Assembly: GCA_003118195.1 (NCBI GenBank)
Contig: BEXV01001704.1
Span: 1 to 17,042, forward strand
Length of the DNA stretch: 17,042 nucleotides
Origin: Hemicentrotus pulcherrimus
Taxonomy: Eukaryota > Echinodermata > Echinoidea > Camarodonta > Strongylocentrotidae
Direction of reading: 5' to 3'
The position numbers were made by a program, and so were the translations under genes. Positions within the stretch are counted from its first letter, which is position 1, and every line of letters begins with the position of its first letter. Below are positions 12,301 to 17,042 of the stretch, piece after piece. A model generated the notes under the pieces. It did not search any database. It was not told the DNA's origin and worked only from the letters and a program-made list of their open reading frames with translations.

Positions 12301-13361
12301 TTGTTCATATTTCATTCAAGTTATCGATCGTGGTACAATTAATAGTAAATAGTTCTTCTGTTAATTCTTAGTCAATATTCACTTCAAAATGTGATTATAT
12401 TCAGAGGATTTCATTTTGGGGAGCCTGCTTATGGGCCACCCTGCCTATAAATGATGTTCCAACCTCAATTTTTCATCATATCAAATTGCGTGATGCAGGC
12501 GAGACTGCCGAGAGCGTTTCCCTTGTTTTAAAGATTTACTCCACCTCGACTATTCAATGTGTCTAGTTACTTTAATGCTTTCAATACACAGCACTGGTTT
12601 TTTACTCCATCTCATCAATATTTCTAGTTTGATAACTTTACCACTATACTATCCTTTCAGTCAATGGAGATCTGCATGGCAGCATTAGCGCAACAGCAGG
12701 AGCTACATATAACACCATCAACACCAACAATCAGCATGTAACTATTCAGTTGGAAGGAACGAATGGAGATGCAGGTATGCCATGATTCATTCCACAACCA
12801 AAGGGGTGAGGAGAGCTTCCCGTTACCTTGACATCCCCCCACCACAACCACCACCAGCCCCCGCCGCCAGCCCCCCCATAAGGATGATTCAGTGCTAGTG
12901 TTTGATGGTTCAATACTTGTTAACCAATGCTAATATTCTATTTACAGCAGAGGGGATGGTGTAGTGTAAGGGTGATTCAGNTATCATTCTTAAATAAATA
13001 GTTGATACCAGGATTAGGCTACATATTAGAAATGGACTAAGATACATTAGGATTATAAAAAACACATGTGGTTAGACCTGAATTTGAAGTCAACTTTGGA
13101 TTTGGGATTGTACAGTGGTGTCGAAAGTATGTATAGAATACAAAATTTGGCTAGAAAATGAAAGAATTTAAACTGGTATATCAAATTACATTCTACTCAT
13201 ACACATGGTCACAAATAAAACCATAGGCTTTTGAAATGAACATGAAGTCAAAATGTTGTACACATTCAACTATAGAATGAGCCTGACAATCTGTCTTTCT
13301 TTGTTTGGTCTCAGGTCCAGGTAATATCAACCTTGGAGCAGACATTGAATCAGGAAAATAA
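276..13361 (+). CDS. ZDHHC20: DHHC-type protein S-acyltransferase (ZDHHC2/15/20 family), 5'-partial, spliced
   Basis: This gene encodes a multipass membrane enzyme that takes a fatty acyl group from acyl-CoA onto its DHHC cysteine and passes it to cysteines of target proteins, on Golgi, endosome or plasma membranes. The exons join in phase to give 343 residues plus a stop. Seen in order: TM2 (~13-35), cytosolic loop, cysteine-rich domain (~91-125) with CxxC, HCxxC and catalytic DHHC (116-119) followed by [10 protein letters not shown]3 (~133-155), TM4 (~172-195), STLE at 203-206 (the TTxE motif), and the PaCCT region with Asn230 and YWLLPMF (241-247). The tail has an acidic DSDRLL dileucine motif and [11 protein letters not shown], which resembles the NNHVTVAIEN end of vertebrate ZDHHC20 as I remember it. 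About 37-40 N-terminal residues with TM1 lie upstream of the window. Family is near certain; choosing ZDHHC20 over ZDHHC2 or ZDHHC15 rests on the tail and is less sure, since an invertebrate may have a single pro-orthologue. Confidence 0.93.
315..1065 (+). other. intron, 751 bp
   Basis: GT-AG intron from gtgagt to CCCCAG. It is A/T-rich and noncoding in all frames. I see no repeat family or RNA gene in it. Confidence 0.7.
1066..1160 (+). CDS. ZDHHC20: ZDHHC20-like exon: transmembrane segment 2
   Basis: This 95-nt exon runs from CCCCAG to gtaagt. With the previous G it reads [20 protein letters not shown] and then [12 protein letters not shown]. It is the second membrane helix and its cytosolic exit. 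The WSYW..T(I/V)FT signature matches vertebrate ZDHHC2/15/20 (FVWSYWKTIFT in ZDHHC2). It exits in phase 0. Confidence 0.93.
1161..2528 (+). other. intron, 1368 bp
   Basis: GT-AG intron from gtaagt to TGCATAG. It holds ACATGTACATGT-type palindromic runs (around 2050, 2230 and 2310) and a TACCGGTATACCG element near 1490. No coding exon is supported in it. Confidence 0.7.
2529..2655 (+). CDS. ZDHHC20: ZDHHC20-like exon: cytosolic linker before the cysteine-rich domain
   Basis: This 127-nt exon reads [20 protein letters not shown], then [22 protein letters not shown], and leaves one base (G) for a split Gly codon. It lies between TGCATAG and gtaagt. It matches the family pattern EFYLS..E..R(Y/L)E...Q.EILR..A..LP(I/V)YTR that leads into the zinc-binding domain. 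A reverse-strand open frame over the same bases is a shadow. Confidence 0.95.
2656..3819 (+). other. intron, 1164 bp, with foldback element
   Basis: GT-AG intron from gtaagt to TTCTGTAG. A short poly-G tract lies at 2870-2878 and a foldback element at about 3129-3276, listed separately. The rest is A/T-rich and shows no coding signal. A 3' acceptor one base earlier or later would break the frame. Confidence 0.7.
3129..3276. repeat. foldback (MITE-like) element with ~45-bp inverted arms
   Basis: The left arm (about 3129-3174, ACAGGTTTGAGTGGGTCGGT and onward) is matched in reverse complement by the right arm (about 3231-3276, ending AAACCTGT). The shared core is GGAATTGTGTGCAC flanked by a GGGTCG-type and a GGTACC-type segment. 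The inner 55 bp also pair partly. There is no coding capacity. This is the structure of a non-autonomous DNA transposon or foldback element. I see no clear target-site duplication and cannot name the family. Confidence 0.7.
3820..3889 (+). CDS. ZDHHC20: ZDHHC20-like exon: first half of zinc-binding cysteine-rich domain
   Basis: This 70-nt exon completes a Gly codon and reads [20 protein letters not shown] then CN, leaving AA for a Lys codon. It holds the first CxxC (residues 91 and 94) and HCxxC (104-108), zinc ligands of the DHHC cysteine-rich domain. [11 protein letters not shown] is a hallmark of ZDHHC2/15. It lies between TTCTGTAG and gtaagt. Confidence 0.97.
3890..4451 (+). other. intron, 562 bp
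   Basis: GT-AG intron from gtaagt to TATTACAG. The open frames at 4040-4228 and 4231-4413 have no domain and no splice support; I see nothing functional here. Confidence 0.7.
4452..4605 (+). CDS. ZDHHC20: ZDHHC20-like exon: catalytic DHHC motif and transmembrane segment 3
   Basis: This 154-nt exon finishes a Lys codon, then reads [20 protein letters not shown] and [20 protein letters not shown], ending [11 protein letters not shown] in phase 0. It contains the acyl-accepting cysteine (residue 119 of the partial protein, aligned to Cys156 of human ZDHHC20), the remaining zinc ligands and TM3. The tyrosine in TM3 aligned with Tyr181 of human ZDHHC20, known to help set acyl-chain length, is kept (Tyr144). 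Splice sites are TATTACAG and gtgagt. It is the strongest single piece of evidence for the gene. Confidence 0.98.
4606..5975 (+). other. intron, 1370 bp
   Basis: GT-AG intron from gtgagt to AATTAACAG. It is A/T-rich with no coding exon. Around 5193-5206 TAGCGTAGTGGTCA resembles a tRNA A-box, but I find no matching B-box, so no tRNA gene is called. Confidence 0.7.
5976..6108 (+). CDS. ZDHHC20: ZDHHC20-like alternative exon, TM4 version 1
   Basis: This 133-nt exon reads [20 protein letters not shown] then [20 protein letters not shown] and QSTL, plus the G that starts the Glu of STLE. It encodes the loop after TM3, the whole of TM4 and three residues of the TTxE-type motif. It enters in phase 0 from FQFWS and exits in phase 1 to ESFRAP. 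Flanks are AATTAACAG and gtagga, the latter a weaker donor. A second exon at 7750-7882 has the same length and phase and the same role; the two would be used one at a time. It is less like vertebrate ZDHHC20 in this segment than the second version. Confidence 0.88.
6109..7749 (+). other. intron, 1641 bp, between the two TM4 exons
   Basis: The segment runs from gtagga to the acceptor TACCCAG of exon 7750. Its 3' third (about 6990-7730) is strikingly pyrimidine-rich. It holds a ~15-bp repeated ATTCACATC motif (about 7175-7215), a 21-bp tandem pair (from 7621 and 7642, TCACATGACCCTTCAC) and CTTCTCTCCCTCCC near 7690. Such CU-rich tracts are typical binding sites for PTB-type splicing repressors, so this stretch may control choice of the downstream exon; that is inference. 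The open frames from 7299 to 7915 are low-complexity products of this bias. Confidence 0.6.
7621..7657. repeat. 21-bp tandem duplication in pyrimidine-rich intron
   Basis: TCACATGACCCTTCAC occurs at 7621-7636 and again at 7642-7657, a period of 21 bp. It lies about 100 bp upstream of the second TM4 exon. Confidence 0.8.
7750..7882 (+). CDS. ZDHHC20: ZDHHC20-like alternative exon, TM4 version 2
   Basis: This 133-nt exon reads [20 protein letters not shown] then [20 protein letters not shown] and RSTL plus G, in phase 0 to 1. It aligns without gaps to exon 5976-6108, with 17 of 44 residues identical by my count (FLF, IS, H, LS, STL). The [14 protein letters not shown] stretch is very close to the vertebrate family (KFHIMFLFFAAAMF in ZDHHC2). 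Splice sites are TACCCAG and gtaagc. Both exons together add 266 nt and shift the frame; dropping both also shifts it, so the pair should be mutually exclusive. Its base composition is richer in G and C than its neighbours. Confidence 0.92.
7883..9576 (+). other. intron, 1694 bp
   Basis: GT-AG intron from gtaagc to GTGAAG, a weak acceptor preceded by a T-rich tract. It contains a 19-bp tandem pair at 8702-8739. I looked for a third TM4-like exon and saw none. Confidence 0.65.
8702..8739. repeat. 19-bp tandem duplication
   Basis: TACTCTTTATTCCTCTGTC is present twice head to tail in an intron. No function is apparent. Confidence 0.85.
9577..9706 (+). CDS. ZDHHC20: ZDHHC20-like exon: TTxE end and PaCCT region
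   Basis: This 130-nt exon supplies AA to make Glu of STLE, then reads [40 protein letters not shown] and FT, leaving AG for a Ser codon. [21 protein letters not shown] and the PaCCT Asn (Asn230) are family signatures; this region packs against the membrane domain and is needed for activity. Its acceptor (GTGAAG) is weak and its donor is gtatgt. The open frame extends upstream to 9480 only by chance. Confidence 0.96.
9707..11262 (+). other. intron, 1556 bp, mostly a splice-acceptor tandem array
   Basis: GT-AG intron from gtatgt to TTCTATTTACAG. The first ~110 bp are ordinary; from about 9820 to the acceptor it is the tandem array described separately. Confidence 0.8.
9820..11300 (+). repeat. 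tandem array of 88/101-bp units, each carrying a copy of the exon's 3' splice site
   Basis: Units contain, in order, a TTGTTAACCAATGATAATG-like segment, TTCTATTTACAG, CAAAGGGGATGGTGTAGTGT and an ATTCAGTGCTAGTGTTTGAT-like segment. By my reading the repeated AGs end at 9970, 10071, 10172, 10260, 10348, 10436, 10524, 10612, 10700, 10788, 10876, 10958, 11059 and 11161; the fifteenth, at 11262, is the real acceptor. Spacings are 101, 101, 88 (eight times), 82, 101, 102, 101. A more diverged copy has its AG at 9829. The short form looks derived from the long one by loss of 14 bp between two AGTGTA repeats plus one inserted T. The unit therefore arose by duplication of the intron-exon boundary itself. 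Confidence 0.93.
11263..11387 (+). CDS. ZDHHC20: ZDHHC20-like exon: start of cytosolic C-terminal tail
   Basis: This 125-nt exon adds C to AG (Ser) and reads [40 protein letters not shown] and S, leaving A. FTSKGDG matches the family FSSLGDG. The DSDRLL motif fits the acidic dileucine sorting pattern; a related SxxxLL signal directs vertebrate ZDHHC2 to endosomes. Its first ~47 bases, with the acceptor before them, are the source of the upstream tandem array. I chose this acceptor because only this copy stays open to a good donor (gtaaga). Confidence 0.93.
11388..12660 (+). other. intron, 1273 bp, mostly a dispersed repeat
   Basis: GT-AG intron from gtaaga to CCTTTCAG. Positions 11654-12505 are a repeat element, listed separately; the rest is plain A/T-rich sequence. 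Confidence 0.7.
11654..12505. mobile_element. ~850-bp noncoding repeat with short inverted ends and internal ~180-200-bp repeats
   Basis: The ends GTCTCGCCTACGTAG (from 11654) and GATGCAGGCGAGAC (to 12505) are imperfect inverted repeats. Inside are three degenerate units beginning near 11728, 11931 and 12108. The first two start with the near-palindrome TAACCTAAGGTTAAG and share GAAAGTATAAGTTCTTAGTC and CAATCATGTGA; all share a TCAAGTAT segment and an AGGTCA-like repeat. There is no open frame of note. It looks like a non-autonomous DNA element or a complex satellite insertion. The exact ends and family are uncertain. Confidence 0.6.
12661..12774 (+). CDS. ZDHHC20: ZDHHC20-like exon: distal C-terminal tail
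   Basis: This 114-nt exon completes an Ile codon and reads [37 protein letters not shown] plus [12 protein letters not shown] resembles the conserved NNHVTVAIEN tail end of vertebrate ZDHHC20 and is the main reason for that name. The tail is otherwise polar, Thr/Asn-rich and probably disordered. Splice sites are CCTTTCAG and gtatgc. Confidence 0.88.
12880..12980 (+). repeat. stray copy of the splice-acceptor repeat unit
   Basis: This 101-bp piece matches 10193-10293 at all but one base by my comparison (AATATT for AATGTT). It shares the diagnostic CAGAGGGG and AAGGGTGATT variants found in only one unit of the array. It ends exactly at the N. It lies between a C-rich run and the N, so it is probably a misplaced read end, though true transposition of the unit cannot be excluded. 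Confidence 0.85.
12981..12981. other. ambiguous base N (likely assembly join)
   Basis: This is the only non-ACGT character in the window. The sequence changes abruptly from array repeat to ordinary intron at this base. Confidence 0.9.
13315..13361 (+). CDS. ZDHHC20: ZDHHC20-like terminal coding exon
   Basis: This exon completes a Gly codon and reads [14 protein letters not shown] followed by TAA at 13359-13361. The acceptor is GGTCTCAG after a good pyrimidine tract. This end goes past the point where vertebrate ZDHHC20 stops and has no similarity I know. An AATAAA overlaps the stop codon (13357-13362) but is unlikely to be the main poly(A) signal. Confidence 0.82.
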
Positions 13362-14124
13362 AGATTGAAGCATCACAAAAGGGCCTTACTACCACCATCA
13401 TCATGGCAGCTTGAACAAACAAAACATTGTTTGACTTACAGGGTGCAATCTATGACCAATACTTGTTTTGCTTCTCTTTGATCAAATATCATTTACACTC
13501 ATAGAATCCTGTAATTAGATTTGAATTGTAGTGTGGGGAAATGGTATGGCATGGCATTTTTTTTAAAACAGAAATGTGACCATTTTGAGAAACAGCTCTT
13601 TGTTGTTTCCACTTGTTTTAGTTTGTTTTACCTTAGTATAAAGAAAGGACATGGGATTAATTTTTGTAGCTGGCAATTTCTTTACTTTCATTGATTGGTC
13701 TTATATCTGTCTTGTATGTGTGATTAATGTAAAATTGTATGAAGATTATTATCTAATACAAATGTGAAACTAGAAATCTTGTTCAAAGAGAACTAAAGCT
13801 TTGATATTGTCAGGCCTCTTACAATTATTAAACATATTTGAGATGTAAGGATAGTGAGAGCATGAATGTAAAGAAATTTCAAAAGCATGTTGGAATTGGT
13901 ATTTAACTCTGCCTTTTCTGTATATATGGTATAGAGTATGTTATATTAGTACTAGTATTTTTACAAAGAAGGAGGGTTGATAAATGAAGAGATATTTTGA
14001 TAGGAGAATGACAACTTTAAAAAGAGTATTTTTAAGAAAACCCAAGGATGAGATGTTTTATAGATATGAAAGTGAAAGATATTTTTCTTCACCTCCTTCA
14101 TTTGTATCAATCCTTCCCTCTCTT

Positions 14125-14157
<33 letters not shown>
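14125..14157. repeat. (CT)n microsatellite
   Basis: An uninterrupted CT dinucleotide run of about 16 copies lies within a wider pyrimidine-rich stretch in the probable 3' UTR. Confidence 0.95.
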
Positions 14158-14160
<3 letters not shown>

Positions 14161-16440
14161 ACATCTTTCTCTTCATTCTAATATCCAGTAGACCTGTAGA
14201 AAGAGTAAATCATTAAAAAAAAAAAACTCTGATAAATTGTTTAAAAAATTGAATTTTTAGTACCAGGTAAAAAAAAAAAATTATGAATTTATTTGTGCTG
14301 TAAAATAACTACGCCTCAATATCATAATACTTGGCATAACAGAAATAAAAGATTCATGCCACAAAAAATGCCACAAAAAATGATCATATTTGATTGTGTT
14401 TGTACAACTATTAGTGACTTGTCCATATACAACTTTTGAAATGATATTCCTACTGTGTCAATGTATACATGTATATAAGGGAAAGTGGAATTAGCATTGT
14501 ATCGAGCCATAGAGAAAGACAAAAGTTATTTGTAAAATTGTTGAGAAGAGAGATTGTCAATGAACAAACATTTGAATTGTATAAAATGTACATACAGTAT
14601 ACACTATATTCTCATGTAGTATGTCGGTACAAATATGATTTGCAATCGGTGCAATTAATTTTGCATGAGACCTCATTTCACTTTATGCAGAAAAACATCT
14701 AATCACGTGCTGATGCATGTAATTATGTGCATGGGCTGATCACATACGGCTTCACTATCTACTTTATATGTTGTTACCATCAATTTGTCTTGATACACGA
14801 CATTATGTTAGAAGCCTTATATTATAGTGGAGTGGAGTACTTATTAAATTTTGTTTTACTAGAAAGTGTTTCTTTGTGCAAGTCCACATACTTTAAGTAT
14901 TTATTTATATATTACTACGTTGCACTTTGATAAAACTACATATGCAATTCAATGCTATAATAGTATTTAGAAGTTTGTAAGCATGACATTCTAGTGATGT
15001 ACAAGATTACTAAAAACAGAACTCTGTGTGATAAACATTAGATAATCTTGATTTTAAGCACTTCCAAATTATGGCTCGAAAATTGGATTCGACTTTGCCA
15101 AATGTGTAACTGTAGAACTAGTAATCATGGAAGTGTTTTTGTTATATTGCTAAGAAATATTGCCTCATTGTATAAGGATGTTTGTCCTAGCTCATAAGGT
15201 TTCTCTGAAGTCTGAATGCATACACTTCATATCTTATTTACAAGCCATAACTCTGTTATTATCTAACATCTAGATTGCTCCAATGGTTTTATGTATGAAT
15301 GCAGCAAAAGGAATTATTTTGAATTATTGCTGAATGTAAGCTAAAGTTCTGTAGATGGATGGCTCAATTTGATATACATGTGCATTATGTAAAGTGAGTG
15401 TAGTGGGTACAGTGTGTATGTGTATGTATATGTCTTATTGATGGATTGAGGTTCATTTATTTGATTTGTTTGTAATTAAAGTGGATTTGTATTCTTGAAT
15501 CTAGTTATGTCATGACAATGTTCAAAGAAAATTTGAATAGGGAGTGTAGCTCTACATCTAATTAATAGATTGGCTTTGACCGACCGTATTGAAATATTGA
15601 ACTGTACACTAAGTGTTTTACTGCCTTAATTTAAAACTCATCAATGTTTAACCAAGATTCATCTATTTTGTCTGTGATACAATGATATTAAGAATAGTTG
15701 TAAGCTTTATTATGACTGTTTGAAAGTTCGAAGGAGGGTGTAGTTCTTAGTGTACACAATGCCTTTATGTCAGTGTACTATATACCACTCAAACAGGAAT
15801 GACAATGTATCGTCTGAGTGTGGTTTAATAGGAAATTGTAAAATAACATTTCAAACTTGTATATGTATGTATTGGAAGTCAAAGTGGGTCTCATCTTAAA
15901 GTAGCAAGATCTAGTAATGCATTAAAACACCAATAGGCAGATTTATTTTCTCTGTTTTACCTTTTTTCAGCTGAGTATTTACCCAAAAAAAACATGTCAC
16001 TTTTGTTGATAATTTTTGCACAAAAGAAGTTTGCTTAATATTAGTTGGTTCATATAATTTCTTTGCTCTTCCTCGAGCTGACAATTCTATGACTATTCAC
16101 TTGTGGATATCTAATCATTCTCTAAGCCACATTTAACTCACTGATACTTTCAATGGGATATTGCCATCCATTTGTTTTTATATTTTGAGATGTTTGACAG
16201 GTACTATTATCTTTTGAAAGTAAATACTGAACAATGACTCCAAATTGTGATGAAAAGTGCATGTAACCTTATATGGATAGTGATGGGTGATCTATTATTG
16301 AAGCTGAATTTATTTATAATGAAGAACAAATTAAATTCATATTAACAGTTCAACCTTACAACTGTTATTTTTGTGTTCCCTTTAAAAAATGATGATTTTT
16401 GTTAAAACGTTTATGGGTGTTTATTAGTAGATTTTGAAAA

Positions 16441-16446
16441 AATAAA
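16441..16446 (+). terminator. candidate poly(A) signal AATAAA
   Basis: A canonical AATAAA hexamer lies about 3.1 kb after the stop, with T-rich sequence upstream and TTGTATG-type sequence further downstream. Other hexamers occur earlier, so this is only one candidate. Confidence 0.35.
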
Positions 16447-16470
16447 GAACAATACAACTATTTTCACAAT

Positions 16471-17042
16471 CACATTGAAAAGTTCATGAAAGGATATGAA
16501 TTTCCACTATGCCCGATTCATCTACTATTACCGAGATGAATCTGCTTGAATGTCAAATCGCATGTACTTGCACATAATTCATTGTAGACAAATACTTTGT
16601 ATGTACCAGTAATAGTCACTTTTGTATGTTTACATGTACAGTGTATGTATAAATGACAAGGCGCGTTTCCTGCTAAATTTAAAAGAGAACATTGATCTCA
16701 CATAGCAGTACAAAAGAAAATTCAAAATTAATGTTCACATTTTGAGAAAAAAATCCATTCATCCAATGATACTAATCAAGGATGTACATGTATGTGTTAT
16801 GCAATCCTGATGTACAATGATTTGCTGTTTGGTAGGCTGCAATTTTATTTACTGTTTTGGTACATTCCACTCTTTTTAGTCAAATTCTAAATACTAGCCA
16901 CAATGGCTCAAAACCATATTAACATGCATAATGTTTTAGGAAGTACTAGAGTAGTGTTGGTATCTCCTTAATTTCACATGACGGTATATCAAACAGTTAC
17001 TGTAGTTATTGCCTATTACCCCCCCCCCCCCCCCCCCCCAAA
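16471..17042. other. downstream noncoding sequence
   Basis: No gene, exon or RNA is recognisable. It ends in a run of 21 C (17019-17039), which may be a real homopolymer or a sequencing limit. Confidence 0.6.
17019..17039. repeat. poly-C run
   Basis: Twenty-one consecutive C residues lie next to the window end. Homopolymers this long are often where assemblies break. Confidence 0.95.

Larger units (their letters stand above)
12775..13314 (+). other. intron, 540 bp, containing an N and a stray array unit
   Basis: GT-AG intron from gtatgc to GGTCTCAG. It includes a C-rich run (about 12832-12878), a 101-bp piece of the upstream tandem array (12880-12980) and a single N at 12981. The intron length is therefore unreliable. 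Confidence 0.7.
13362..16470 (+). other. probable 3' UTR
   Basis: No coding signal is present on either strand for ~3.1 kb after the stop. The A/T-rich sequence contains three Pumilio-type TGTANATA sites (13919, 14470, 14587) and a (CT)n tract. Long 3' UTRs are common in this family, but the true end is not shown by the sequence. Alternative signals are AATAAA at 14344 and ATTAAA near 15475. Short open frames at 13984, 14469 and 14727 have no homology I recognise. Confidence 0.5.

Noticed and set aside
12657..12854. 65-codon reverse-strand open frame
   Set aside because: It is the shadow of exon 12661-12774 plus the C-rich run.
13984..14181. 65-codon + strand open frame ending in Ser/Leu repeats
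   Set aside because: The end is the (CT)n microsatellite; no similarity and it lies in the probable 3' UTR.
14727..14930. 67-codon hydrophobic + strand open frame
   Set aside because: T-rich sequence gives hydrophobic codons by chance; no splice, start or homology support.

Overview
This is a eukaryotic, intron-rich window from an animal genome. It carries most of one protein-coding gene on the + strand: a DHHC-type S-acyltransferase (protein palmitoyltransferase) of the ZDHHC2/15/20 subfamily. The C-terminal tail looks most like ZDHHC20. The A/T-rich introns are full of short palindromes around ACATGT and TACCGGTA and carry a long inverted-end repeat and a foldback element. This texture fits a marine invertebrate deuterostome, most likely a sea urchin or relative. 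That assignment is inference from texture, not proof.

Layout. The gene enters from the left; its first exon(s), with transmembrane segment 1, lie before the window. Eleven coding exons are visible: 276-314, 1066-1160, 2529-2655, 3820-3889, 4452-4605, 5976-6108, 7750-7882, 9577-9706, 11263-11387, 12661-12774 and 13315-13361 (stop TAA). One of 5976-6108 or 7750-7882 is used per transcript. With one of them, phases match at every junction and give a continuous C-terminal part of 343 residues. It holds TM2, the cysteine-rich zinc-binding domain with the catalytic DHHC (exons 3820 and 4452), TM3, TM4, a TTxE-like STLE, the PaCCT region and an acidic tail with a dileucine motif. From 13362 to the window end there is 3' UTR and downstream sequence with no second gene that I can support.

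Two things stand out. First, exons 5976-6108 and 7750-7882 have identical length (133 nt) and phase (0 to 1) and encode two diverged versions of the TM4 segment. Including both, or neither, breaks the frame, so they look like a mutually exclusive exon pair that swaps one membrane helix of the enzyme. Second, the intron before exon 11263 holds a tandem array of 88/101-bp units. Each is a copy of the 3' splice site of that exon plus its first ~35-50 coding bases. Fourteen near-perfect decoy acceptors therefore precede the real one, and each decoy opens into an in-frame or near-immediate stop. A stray copy of one unit sits beside the window's only N (12981), which suggests an assembly problem there.

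Other content: a ~148-bp foldback element in the intron at 2656-3819, an ~850-bp repeat with short inverted ends and degenerate internal repeats in the intron at 11388-12660, several short tandem repeats, a (CT)n tract and a terminal poly-C run.
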